Origin: JBCCMQ01 sp039026235
GTDB lineage: Bacteria; Pseudomonadota; Alphaproteobacteria; Rhodobacterales; Rhodobacteraceae
Direction: 5' to 3'
DNA: 64,000 nt
Assembly: GCA_039026235.1 (NCBI GenBank)
Contig: JBCCMQ010000003.1
Location: forward strand, 124,001 to 188,000
The translations under genes were made by a program, and so were the position numbers. Below, in pieces: positions 1 to 8,227 of this stretch (position 1 is its first letter; every line of letters starts with the position of its first letter). The notes under the pieces were generated by a model. The model was not told the origin of the DNA. It made no database searches and saw nothing but the letters and a program-made list of their open reading frames with translations.

Positions 1-747
1 GAACAGTCCGTTCCAAAGTGCCACGTCCAGATCGGGTGCCAGCTCTGCAACCGTAGGCGCCTCCGGTGTCAGACCAATCCGCTCCGAACCGATCGAGGCC
101 AGAACGTTGACGTTTTCGAGGCAGGGCAGAATAAGTTGCAACGTCGTGTTGATCACATCGACATCACCTGAAGCCAGTGTGTTGCAGTCGAGCGCGTCGA
201 ACGGTGCGTCCGAGGCGTAGGCGAACCCCATTTCCTTAGCGAGCCCCATGGTCACCTGTGTGGGTACCAGTGGTGCGCCGAAGTGACCAAGCACGACGTC
301 GTTGTCCTGCGCATGGTTCGCCAGCTCTTGCATGGTGCTGAAGGGTGCGTTCCCGCTGGTGGCAATTACGAACGGATAGGTCAGAAAGTTGCCGAGAGGC
401 ACAAACGGATCGGGGTTCAATTCCGGAATACCGATCTGCGGACCCACGACCGGAATGGCGATAATGAAAGATCCGATGGTATACCCGTCAGCCGGCGCAT
501 TTGCCACTTCGATGGCCCCAGGGAACGGACCGCCGCCGCCACCGGGTTTGTTCACGACCGCCGTCGGCACGCCATAGGCATCGGCGAAGTCTTCGGCGAT
601 CATACGGGTCAGCACGTCCTCAAGATCACCCGGCGGCCAGGGCACAACAAATTCGACAGGCTTTTCCGGATACTCGGCCAAAGCTGGCCCCGCTACCGCC
701 GCAACCGCGACTGCCATGACCGCCACTGATTTCCTAAACTTTGTCAT
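1..747 (-). CDS. TTT-family (TctC/Bug-like) periplasmic solute-binding protein, C-terminus cut off by window edge
   Basis: The minus strand reads 249 codons from an ATG at 747 with no stop before the window edge. The first 24 residues form a signal peptide ending in an ALA box, followed by the EYPEKPVEFVVPWPPG opening typical of TctC/Bug receptors of tripartite tricarboxylate transporters. A Gly-rich NKPGGGG loop lies near residue 65 and an ADGYT motif near 85, both family landmarks. An AGGGAGT ribosome-binding site supports the start. The membrane partners (TctA/TctB) would lie beyond the left edge. It diverges from the iclR gene, which probably controls it. The ligand, probably a carboxylate, cannot be read from sequence. 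Confidence 0.85.
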   Translation of the reverse strand, partial: MTKFRKSVAVMAVAVAAVAGPALAEYPEKPVEFVVPWPPGDLEDVLTRMIAEDFADAYGVPTAVVNKPGGGGGPFPGAIEVANAPADGYTIGSFIIAIPVVGPQIGIPELNPDPFVPLGNFLTYPFVIATSGNAPFSTMQELANHAQDNDVVLGHFGAPLVPTQVTMGLAKEMGFAYASDAPFDALDCNTLASGDVDVINTTLQLILPCLENVNVLASIGSERIGLTPEAPTVAELAPDLDVALWNGLF

Positions 748-765
748 CCTGTACTCCCTGATAAT

Positions 766-782
766 GGTTCATATTTTGAACC
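766..782. promoter_or_regulatory. Perfect inverted repeat, probable IclR operator
   Basis: GGTTCA-TATTT-TGAACC is a perfect 6-5-6 inverted repeat in the gap between the divergent TTT binding-protein gene and the iclR gene. IclR-family regulators usually sit next to their targets and bind such palindromes, so this is the likely shared operator. No footprint is implied. Confidence 0.55.
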
Positions 783-861
783 GTCATTTTAGAAAAAGGT
801 TGCCTTGTTAATTAACTTCTGTCAAACTTTTTTTGAGATCACACAGGATAAGTTCTTGCAG

Positions 862-1671
862 ATGTCTTCCGCTTCCAAAGCTCTAACGCTTTTGACCCAC
901 TTCTCGACGGCGCGGCCCGAAATTGGCCTGTCACAGCTTTGCCGGATTGCCGGGCGGGATAAGGCAACGACCTATCGCCATCTCCAGGCGCTTGAGAGCG
1001 TTGGGTTTATTGAACAGAACCCCGCGACCAAGCACTATCGACTGGGGCCCGCACTCATGCACTTTGCGCAGATCAGAGAGGCAACAGTGCCGCGCAAGGA
1101 AGCGGCCAAGTCCGCGCTGAGTGCCCTTGCCGATGTCACCGGGGAAACGGCCCATGCGACGGTTCTTTCCGGCACGACACTTTACGGTTTGTGCGCCTGC
1201 GAGTCGCCCCACCACGGAACGCGGGCCGTTATCGACATCAACATCTTTCCGCTGCATGCAACAGCATCCGGACACTGCGCGCTGGCATTTGGCCCGGCCG
1301 ACCTTTTCGATGCGGCCGTATCCAGTCTCACCGGGTTCACGTCGGCAACACCAACAAAACCGGACGAACTAACGGCCCTCATAGAAACCACGCGCGAAAC
1401 GGGTTTCGCGCGGGCCGATCAAAGCTATGAGGCCGAGATCCAGGGGTTTGCGGCACCGATTTTCGATCACACCGGCCTGTTGGCCGGGGCGGTTGCCGTT
1501 GCATCCGTTGCATCGCGCTTTACGCTTAGCCTCGAACACACGATCAAATCCGAGTTAATCATCGCCGCGCGTGAGATCAGCCGAAATTGGGGTGGCGCGA
1601 TCCCCGCGGGGATCGAGGCCGCATGGGCCAAGTCTGTCAAAATTCCAAATGAACTGGAATCCACGTCATGA
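862..1671 (+). CDS. IclR-family transcriptional regulator
   Basis: A 269-residue protein with an N-terminal winged helix-turn-helix (about 5-65, with GLSQLCRIAGRDKATTYRHL as the helix-turn-helix) and a C-terminal IclR effector-binding domain (about 80-255). The ATG at 862 is preferred over a TTG at 805 because the extra 19 residues are not family-like and the chosen start gives normal length. The gene overlaps the next one by ATGA at 1668, so it is co-translated with the aminotransferase. The palindrome at 766-782 lies upstream. The effector is unknown, plausibly an amino or keto acid related to the neighbouring aminotransferase or the TTT substrate. Confidence 0.9.
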   Translation: MSSASKALTLLTHFSTARPEIGLSQLCRIAGRDKATTYRHLQALESVGFIEQNPATKHYRLGPALMHFAQIREATVPRKEAAKSALSALADVTGETAHATVLSGTTLYGLCACESPHHGTRAVIDINIFPLHATASGHCALAFGPADLFDAAVSSLTGFTSATPTKPDELTALIETTRETGFARADQSYEAEIQGFAAPIFDHTGLLAGAVAVASVASRFTLSLEHTIKSELIIAAREISRNWGGAIPAGIEAAWAKSVKIPNELESTS

Positions 1672-3014
1672 AAGATTCGAATTTCCTAAAGGAAAACAAC
1701 GGGCGCCTGATGTGGCATCCGATGACATCACCGCAAGATACGGCAGAGAACCCACCGAAGATTATCACGGGCGCCGATGGCGTCCACATTACCGATATTG
1801 ATGGCCACCGCGTCGTTGATGGGGTGGGCGGCCTTTGGAACGTTAACCTCGGTTACTCTTGTCAGCCGGTTAAAGACGCAATCGCCCGCCAGCTTGACAC
1901 GTTGCCTTATTACTCGACGTTCCGGGGCACGTCGAACGACGTCTCAATCGAATTGTCTCATGAATTAAACGCCTTCTTCGGACCCGATGGCATGTGGCGC
2001 GCCTTCTTCACCTCGGGCGGGTCGGACTCGGTAGAAACCTCTCTTCGGTTGGCCCGACAGTACCACAAGCTGCGCGGAGAGGCCGGGCGCACCAAGTTCC
2101 TGAGCCTCAAGAAAGGCTATCACGGCACCCACATCGGGGGCGCGTCGGTCAATGGCAACGCGAACTTTCGAACAGCGTATGAACCCCTGCTGCCCGGGTG
2201 CTACCACATCCCGGCACCCTATACGTACCGGAACCCGTTTAACGAACCGGACGCCGAGAAACTGGCGCAGCTTTGCCTGCAGGCGCTTGAAGATGAAATC
2301 GCATTTCAGGGTGCAAATACAATTGCCGCCATGATCATGGAACCGATTTTGGGCGCCGGCGGGGTCATCCCGCCGCACCATACCTTTGCACCGGGCGTGC
2401 AGGAGATCTGTAACCGCAACGGCATTCTTTTGATCGCGGATGAAGTCATTACCGCCTACGGACGTACTGGGGCGTGGTCCGGTGCGCGGCTTTGGGGCGT
2501 TGAACCCGACATGATGGCCACCGCCAAGGCCATCACGAACGGTTACTTCCCCTTTGGCGCTGTCATGCTGGGCGAACGTATGGTTGAGGTGTTTGAGGAC
2601 AATCCAGAGGCCAAGATCGGGCACGGATACACCTATTCCGGTCACCCCGTCGGCGCCGCCGCCGCCTTGGCCTGCCTTGAGGTTACTCAACGGTTGAACG
2701 TCACCGAAAACGCCGCTGCCCGCGGCACACAGATCTACAATGGCTGCAGAGCCCTTATGGAAAGACACGACATCATTGGGGACGTGCGCGGGGGACATGG
2801 CCTTATGACGGCCATCGAGATGGTCAGTGACCGAAAGACCAAGAAACCCATCGACGCGGCCACGACGAAGACCGTGCAAGAGGTTGCTTATCAGAATGGC
2901 GCCATGGTTCGGGTCTCTGGCCCCAATCTGATCCTTTCCCCGCCGCTTGTGCTGTCCGAGGATGATGCGGACACAATACTGACCGCGCTTGAAGCCGGTT
3001 TCGTCGCCGCATAA
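1668..3014 (+). CDS. Class III (omega) aminotransferase, PLP-dependent
   Basis: 448 residues, the normal size for omega-amino acid:pyruvate/oxoglutarate aminotransferases. It opens with a WHPMTSPQ segment, has the SGGSDSVETSLRLAR cofactor phosphate loop near 120, ILLIADEVITAYGRTG (the Asp that contacts the pyridine nitrogen) near 255, and the Schiff-base lysine at K287 in ATAKAITNG. It moves amino groups between an omega-amino compound and a keto acid in the cytoplasm. Translational coupling to iclR suggests induced amine or beta-amino acid use. It could be a beta-alanine, taurine or diamine aminotransferase; sequence alone does not decide. Confidence 0.9.
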   Translation: MKDSNFLKENNGRLMWHPMTSPQDTAENPPKIITGADGVHITDIDGHRVVDGVGGLWNVNLGYSCQPVKDAIARQLDTLPYYSTFRGTSNDVSIELSHELNAFFGPDGMWRAFFTSGGSDSVETSLRLARQYHKLRGEAGRTKFLSLKKGYHGTHIGGASVNGNANFRTAYEPLLPGCYHIPAPYTYRNPFNEPDAEKLAQLCLQALEDEIAFQGANTIAAMIMEPILGAGGVIPPHHTFAPGVQEICNRNGILLIADEVITAYGRTGAWSGARLWGVEPDMMATAKAITNGYFPFGAVMLGERMVEVFEDNPEAKIGHGYTYSGHPVGAAAALACLEVTQRLNVTENAAARGTQIYNGCRALMERHDIIGDVRGGHGLMTAIEMVSDRKTKKPIDAATTKTVQEVAYQNGAMVRVSGPNLILSPPLVLSEDDADTILTALEAGFVAA

Positions 3015-3146
3015 CGGCTGCGAAATGGCGGCAGGCTCGGCGGCCAAGCTGGAGCCCAAGGCACAGCCGTCGCCGCTTCGTTGAAACTGAGCTGCCCAGT
3101 GTGTAGAGCTAACGCGATCCACAGCCGCATTTCACCAAGGCAAGAT

Positions 3147-4256
3147 TTGAAAGACTCATCGAAATCAACAGTCTTGTTGTTGTCCGGCGGCTGCCTTGCA
3201 GGCCAAAATGTGGTTTCCAGTCTCCAACGCCAGCGCAACGATATCTTCCTTTGCGCGCTCAATTCGGATCCTGAAGAAACCTCGCTTTCCAATTTCGACA
3301 CTGTGTGGCTTGTTCCCGAGCTTCGCAAAGAACCAGGCAGGTTTGCCAAACTGTTCAATCGCGCCCTGGAAAAGCTGCAACCTTCGCTCATAATTCCGTG
3401 CCGGGATGATGACGTGCTTTTCCTGGCTGAGCGATCAGAAGAGGTGCCCGAGCTTTTATCGCACGCGCTTTGTGGAAGTTCCGCATGCGCCAGAGTAATG
3501 ATCAACAAAAATGCGAGCCACGTGTTTTCCAGACGTCATTCTTTGCCCTTTGCGCCCACAATCGACTGCAAAGACGATCCTGTCCAAATCTTTGAATTTG
3601 CAGGTGAGCATGGATATCCCTTGGTCAGCAAACCCGCGGAAGGATACGCATCCCGGGGAATATCATTCGTAATGAACGAAAGGCACCTGGAAAGTCACAT
3701 TGGCCAAAGTGGAACGGTATTGCAGGCCTTCCTAGGTAAACCAGAGCCGTTGATTCAACACGTAGTCGATGTCGAGAAACATGGCGTTCCGCTGTTCCAA
3801 ACCTTCGAGGCGATCAAAACATCGATCCAGATTTTTATCCAAAAGACCGGCATAGTTGAAGGAACTTTCGTTACCGAGAATGTGATGAAACAGGGGCGGA
3901 GCGAAGCCGTAAGCACGGCGCTATCAGACGACGCGATGGAAATCGGCAAAAGCTGTGCCGAGGCATTCGCTGGCGCTGGATGGAGGGGACCGCTCAACAT
4001 CCAATGCCAGAGAAACGCAGACGGCAAACTCGTCATCTACGAGTATAACGGACGCTACACGGGTGCGACGTCCGCGCGTCTTTTACTTGGCTATGACGAG
4101 GTCGGTATGGCACTCAGAGACTATTGTCCTGAGCTTGCATTTGACGTTTGCGATCAGGCAGTCACTGATAGCGTAAGCCGCGCGCTGGTAAGCCGACGTG
4201 CAACACCTTCGGTGGTCGAAGATTTGAAAGAGAAAGGGGTATGGCATGCCCAATGA
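3147..4256 (+). CDS. ATP-grasp domain ligase (PylC/carbamoyl-phosphate-synthase-like)
   Basis: About 369 residues. A Rossmann-like pre-ATP-grasp domain (VLLLSGGCLAGQNVV near residue 10) is followed by an ATP-grasp fold. A GYPLVSKPAEGYASRG segment resembles the nucleotide-binding lysine and Gly-rich loop, and LVIYEYNGRYTG matches the metal-binding E-x-N/G end of the fold. I place the start at the TTG at 3147, 6 nt after AAGG; the upstream ATG at 3081 would add 22 residues of unlikely sequence. Such enzymes join a carboxylate to an amine through an acyl phosphate. It overlaps the next gene by 11 nt. The substrate is unknown. Confidence 0.75.
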   Translation: MKDSSKSTVLLLSGGCLAGQNVVSSLQRQRNDIFLCALNSDPEETSLSNFDTVWLVPELRKEPGRFAKLFNRALEKLQPSLIIPCRDDDVLFLAERSEEVPELLSHALCGSSACARVMINKNASHVFSRRHSLPFAPTIDCKDDPVQIFEFAGEHGYPLVSKPAEGYASRGISFVMNERHLESHIGQSGTVLQAFLGKPEPLIQHVVDVEKHGVPLFQTFEAIKTSIQIFIQKTGIVEGTFVTENVMKQGRSEAVSTALSDDAMEIGKSCAEAFAGAGWRGPLNIQCQRNADGKLVIYEYNGRYTGATSARLLLGYDEVGMALRDYCPELAFDVCDQAVTDSVSRALVSRRATPSVVEDLKEKGVWHAQ

Positions 4257-5061
4257 CGGCGGCCTAAGGGAGGCATATCGGACGGATGGCTTTCTTGTCT
4301 TAAGGGACGTGCTCGACCACAGCTTTCTCGATAACCTTCGGGCCGCTATTCTGCGTCCGCTCACGTTTCTCAAGCACGACCGCGTGGGGGGTGGGCCCCT
4401 GGAGACAGACGATGAGGCTGCATTGCAGACCTCACTTCTTGAACTCAAAGCGACAGATGAGCCCGCTTATCTGAACGCGTTGAAATTGTCACAAAACGAC
4501 CCTTCCGTTTTGGCCGCGGCTAACAACCCCGCTGTCATAGGCGCGCTGAAGGGTGCCGGTGTCAGGCACCCGGTAGTGTCGCTAAAGCCGTTTCCAATCC
4601 TGGTGGCAGAAGAGCTGTTCATCGAGGGCGGATATAACTTGCGGCCGGCACACCAGGAATGGCCGGTTATGCAGGGGAGCCATAACGGCGTCGTTGTCTG
4701 GTTTCCGCTGCACGATCTAGAGGACGGGCACAGCAGCTTGGAAGTCTTTCCCGGCAGTCATCTAAACGGAATACTTGAATATGAAGTATCACGCTGCGGG
4801 TCACGCATTACGGACAAACGATTGAAAGAGCCTTTGCTGCTGTCCGTGTCAAAAGGCGATCTTGTGATCTTTTCCGCCTTTACGGCGCATCGCTCGGCGG
4901 AAGGCGCTTCGAAAATTCGCATTGCCATGAGCTTGCGATACAACGACATGTCTGAACCGAGCTACATAAAACGTGGTTTTCCAGACAATACGAGGACCCA
5001 AATCACACGGGATCCGATAGACGATATGGTGCACTATTTCGAAGAGCTGCCGGATTCATAG
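4246..5061 (+). CDS. PhyH-family Fe(II)/2-oxoglutarate dioxygenase
   Basis: 271 residues with a phytanoyl-CoA dioxygenase-like jelly roll. H136-x-E138 (AHQEW), a WFPLHD strand, LEVFPGSH and a distal H215 followed by an Arg-containing strand (KIRIAMSLRY) form the expected metal and oxoglutarate site. The carboxylate ligand is Glu where most PhyH proteins have Asp, an uncommon but known variant among oxoglutarate oxygenases. It begins inside the ATP-grasp gene, so the two are made together and probably act on one small molecule, for example hydroxylating an amino acid or dipeptide. Confidence 0.75.
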   Translation: MPNDGGLREAYRTDGFLVLRDVLDHSFLDNLRAAILRPLTFLKHDRVGGGPLETDDEAALQTSLLELKATDEPAYLNALKLSQNDPSVLAAANNPAVIGALKGAGVRHPVVSLKPFPILVAEELFIEGGYNLRPAHQEWPVMQGSHNGVVVWFPLHDLEDGHSSLEVFPGSHLNGILEYEVSRCGSRITDKRLKEPLLLSVSKGDLVIFSAFTAHRSAEGASKIRIAMSLRYNDMSEPSYIKRGFPDNTRTQITRDPIDDMVHYFEELPDS

Positions 5062-5589
5062 TGCCTAAATTGTGATTGCTCGGTTTCTCCGTTGCCTCGT
5101 GATGCGATCACTGAAGGCACCGTTGACTACCGGCCGGGTTGCCCGACAAATGATTGAAGACGCGTTACGGCCAAGCGGTGCAAAGTTGACATCAGCGCTC
5201 TTGCGGCTGATGCAGGGCGCGCGTTCCTGAAAATTCGTCACCGTTCATATCTCTTGAACCGAACTGGTCGCAGCGCGCAGAACTTAGTGGAAGCCCCTGG
5301 GTGCTGGCCCCATTGCGAGGGCAACGGGTGCAGATGGTCCGTGCCGACTGACACAGAAATCATGGAACTTAGAAGTCTGCTCTAAGCGATCCTGCGCAGG
5401 TTGCAGATGTGCTGGTCTACTCGTGCACGAATGACAGGCAACGCGCTAAATTCTGGCCAACAAGTGCCCGCCACGCCGCAACCGTACGTCAAATTGTTGA
5501 CTTAACTCGTCAGGAATCTGCATTGTGGCCGTGGGCCAGCTCTCGGCAGCGCCAGCTTCTGCGTGAACCAAAACGAGAAGGATAAGGCG
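5062..5589. other. Intergenic region without a supported gene
   Basis: No convincing coding frame, RNA or terminator is seen in this half-kilobase. GTTCA-N7-TGAAC at 5243-5259 resembles the operator at 766-782 but with a spacer two bases longer. The promoter for the following ABC operon should lie here; I could not fix its elements. An AGAAGG ribosome-binding site sits just before 5590. Confidence 0.5.
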
Positions 5590-7257
5590 ATGCGCTACAA
5601 GCTGCTTGCCGCGCTGGCACTACTTGCGACAACCACCACACTCACAGCGCAAACTACCGGAGAATCCGGAAATACCGTCGAACCTGCACGGTTTCTGAGC
5701 GAAACCAACCAGGTCGGACCGACCGAGGCGGAGCGCTTGACGCTCGGAATGTGGGTCAAAGCTGGCAATGTCACCACCTACACAATCGGCAACTCGTGGA
5801 ATGACTGGGTGCTCTGGCTGGTTTATGACAAACTGCGCGAACCGTCGCCCTATGTGGGCAATGCTGAAGACTGGCTCGCCACCGAAGTCGAGCAAATTTC
5901 CGACGATGCCCGCGTATGGGAGATTACGCTGCGCGAAGGCGTCAAATGGCACGATGGCAGCGACTTCACCGCGGAAGACGTCGCGTTCACTTTTGAGTAC
6001 TATCGAGAGGGCCCGCCCAACCGCTGGACGCACCATGCGTCTTCAGTACCCAGGATGGTCGGTATCGAGGTGCTCGATACCTACAAAGTGCGGCTTACAT
6101 CCGAAAAGCCGATGCCGAACTTTGACCGGATTACAGCCGCCGATGTGCCGATCATTCAGAAAGCACAGTGGGAGGGTGTCGAAAAGCCCCGGGAATTCAC
6201 CGACATCGGCATTGGAACAGGTCCTTACAAGCTGGTTGAATACGTAGCCGATCAATTCTATCGCTTTGAAGCCAATGAAAATTACTGGCGCGGCGCGCCT
6301 GTGGTGAAGAACCTTGATTTGGTCATGATCAAAGATCCGCAAGTGATGTTCACGGCCCTGAAAACAGGCGAGATTGACGGCGCGGCACGTCCCGTACCGC
6401 CTGAGCTGGTGCTGGAATGGCAGGACGATCCGGATCTTGAATTGATCAGTGCCCCCACCCTGTGGGGCGCCTGGCTGGATCTCAATGTGATGCGCGAGCC
6501 ATTTGCCGACCGGGATTTGCGGCGTGCCGTGACACTCGCGGTCGACACGGCCCCCTTGCTGGACCGGATCATGCTTGGTCAGGGCAAGCCTGGTACCCAT
6601 GCCTGGCCCCACGTGGACAGCTTCTGGACCAAGCCGGATCTTGCGGCGGACTATGACCCTGCCACAGCGTCCAGTATTCTGGATGCCAAGGGCTATGTGG
6701 ATGCCGATGGCGACGGTATGCGCGACCAGCCCGATGGCAGTGCCTTCCAACTGGATATGAAGATTGCGTCAAACCAGCCACTCTTTCTGCGCGCCGCCGA
6801 GATGATTTCGGCCCAGCTTGCAGAAGTGGGCTTGTCGGTCGATGTTGAAACCATTGACCCCGGCACGCTCGCCTCACTTTGGCGTGGTGGTGATTTCGAC
6901 ATGCGCATCGCCGATATCACGCCCCACGGCATCGCCGATCAGGACATGCTGATTATCCTCTACCGTGGCGACAAGGGGCGCGAAATGACGCTTGATGAAG
7001 ACAAAGCGGCCATCGTCGAACGCTGGCTCGACGCACCGACGCGCGAGGCACGACTGGAAGTCAGCTATGAGCTGCAGGAGTATCAGACCAAGTACCCCAA
7101 CCGGGTCATGCTCTGGTATCCAGAATCGACCTTTGCCTACCGCTGGGAGAAATTCGACGCATATGTCCCTTCGGCAGGCTACGGTATCTTCCATAAGTAC
7201 AGTTTCCTGCCGCCCGAGGCGCGGGACGACGTGGCGGATCCGCTGATCGGCAACTAA
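5590..7257 (+). CDS. ABC transporter substrate-binding protein, family 5 (peptide/nickel type)
   Basis: 555 residues from the ATG at 5590, which has GAGAAGGAT upstream and begins a clear signal peptide (MRYKLLAALALLATTT). The mature protein has the family 5 pattern: WEITLREGVKWHDG and TAEDVAFTFEYY near 110-135, GTGPYKLVEY near 210 and NENYWRGAP near 235. It is a periplasmic receptor for oligopeptides or similar compounds, feeding the permeases encoded immediately downstream (4-nt gap). Family 5 proteins also carry glycosides, nickel chelates and opines, so the ligand is open. Confidence 0.9.
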   Translation: MRYKLLAALALLATTTTLTAQTTGESGNTVEPARFLSETNQVGPTEAERLTLGMWVKAGNVTTYTIGNSWNDWVLWLVYDKLREPSPYVGNAEDWLATEVEQISDDARVWEITLREGVKWHDGSDFTAEDVAFTFEYYREGPPNRWTHHASSVPRMVGIEVLDTYKVRLTSEKPMPNFDRITAADVPIIQKAQWEGVEKPREFTDIGIGTGPYKLVEYVADQFYRFEANENYWRGAPVVKNLDLVMIKDPQVMFTALKTGEIDGAARPVPPELVLEWQDDPDLELISAPTLWGAWLDLNVMREPFADRDLRRAVTLAVDTAPLLDRIMLGQGKPGTHAWPHVDSFWTKPDLAADYDPATASSILDAKGYVDADGDGMRDQPDGSAFQLDMKIASNQPLFLRAAEMISAQLAEVGLSVDVETIDPGTLASLWRGGDFDMRIADITPHGIADQDMLIILYRGDKGREMTLDEDKAAIVERWLDAPTREARLEVSYELQEYQTKYPNRVMLWYPESTFAYRWEKFDAYVPSAGYGIFHKYSFLPPEARDDVADPLIGN

Positions 7258-7261
7258 CGGG

Positions 7262-8227
7262 ATGATCTGGGTTAAGACAGCGGCGGCCTATGTCGCCGTT
7301 GTCCTTATTGCTTTGACGATCAACTTCGCCCTGCCGCGGCTCGCTCCGGGCGATCCGTTAAGCTTTTTGCTGCCAGAGGATGTGCTTGCCGAGATGACCG
7401 AAGAAGACCAGGCCAAGGTACTGGCCGAATTCGGTCTTGATCGCCCGGTGCTGACGCAGTTCGGCGATTACGCCGTCGGTGTCGTTACTGGGGAACTTGG
7501 CACCTCTGTCAGCTACGGCGCTCCGGTCTGGGACATCGTACTGAGCCACCTGCCTTGGACGCTTCTGTTGATGGGCTGGTCGCTGGCCCTTAGCGCAGCC
7601 TTGGGTACCGGCCTTGGCGTCATGGCCGCACGACATCGCGGTGGTTTGGGCGATATTGGCACCACGGTGGTCGTTCTCTTCCTCGGTTCGGCGCCGGTTT
7701 TCTGGATTGCCATGCTGCTGATCACGGTCTTTTCGGCTCGGCTCGGTTGGCTTCCGTCTTTTGGCGCGGTTCCCCTGACGGCTTTCCCGGGCTCGCCGCA
7801 ATATGTCTGGGGCATTGTGGAGCGGCTGGTCATGCCCGTCACCGCATTGACCGTGGTGCAAACGGCCGGTGTATGGTTGACCGCACGCTCTTCCATGGCC
7901 ATTGCGCTGTCCCGAGATTACGTGACCTTTGCGCATGCAAAGGGCGTGCCAGAGCGACAGGTTTTTTGGCGCCACGCGCTAAGGACTGCGATCCTGCCGA
8001 TATACACGAATGTTATGATCGGTGTGGGCGGCCTCTTGGGCGGCGCATTGGTGGTAGAGACTGTGTTTTCCTATCCGGGCATCGGATCCCTGATTGTCTC
8101 GGGCGTCGAGGCACGGGACTACAACCTCTTGCAGGGTGTGTTTCTTGTGGCAACGCTAAGCGTCATCGCTGCCAATCTCGTCGCCGATCTGACCTACCCA
8201 CTTCTCGATCCGCGCGTAAGACGATGA
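7262..8227 (+). CDS. ABC transporter permease, DppB/OppB type
   Basis: 321 residues, about six membrane segments. The N-terminal INFALPRLAPGDP motif is typical of DppB-type permeases and the EAA loop region (SRDYVTFAHAKGVPERQVFWRHALR) that docks on the ATPase is near 215-240. It overlaps the next gene by ATGA at 8224. It forms the inner-membrane channel with the permease half of the following fused protein. Confidence 0.92.
   Translation: MIWVKTAAAYVAVVLIALTINFALPRLAPGDPLSFLLPEDVLAEMTEEDQAKVLAEFGLDRPVLTQFGDYAVGVVTGELGTSVSYGAPVWDIVLSHLPWTLLLMGWSLALSAALGTGLGVMAARHRGGLGDIGTTVVVLFLGSAPVFWIAMLLITVFSARLGWLPSFGAVPLTAFPGSPQYVWGIVERLVMPVTALTVVQTAGVWLTARSSMAIALSRDYVTFAHAKGVPERQVFWRHALRTAILPIYTNVMIGVGGLLGGALVVETVFSYPGIGSLIVSGVEARDYNLLQGVFLVATLSVIAANLVADLTYPLLDPRVRR

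Noticed and set aside
1965..3122. 385-codon antisense frame over the aminotransferase
   Set aside because: No recognisable domain, and the sense strand carries a complete well-conserved enzyme; long antisense frames are expected in GC-rich DNA.
7747..8223. Upstream extension of the fused permease-ATPase frame
   Set aside because: It is the shadow of the DppB-type gene in another frame; the ATG at 8224 starts a normal DppC N-terminus.
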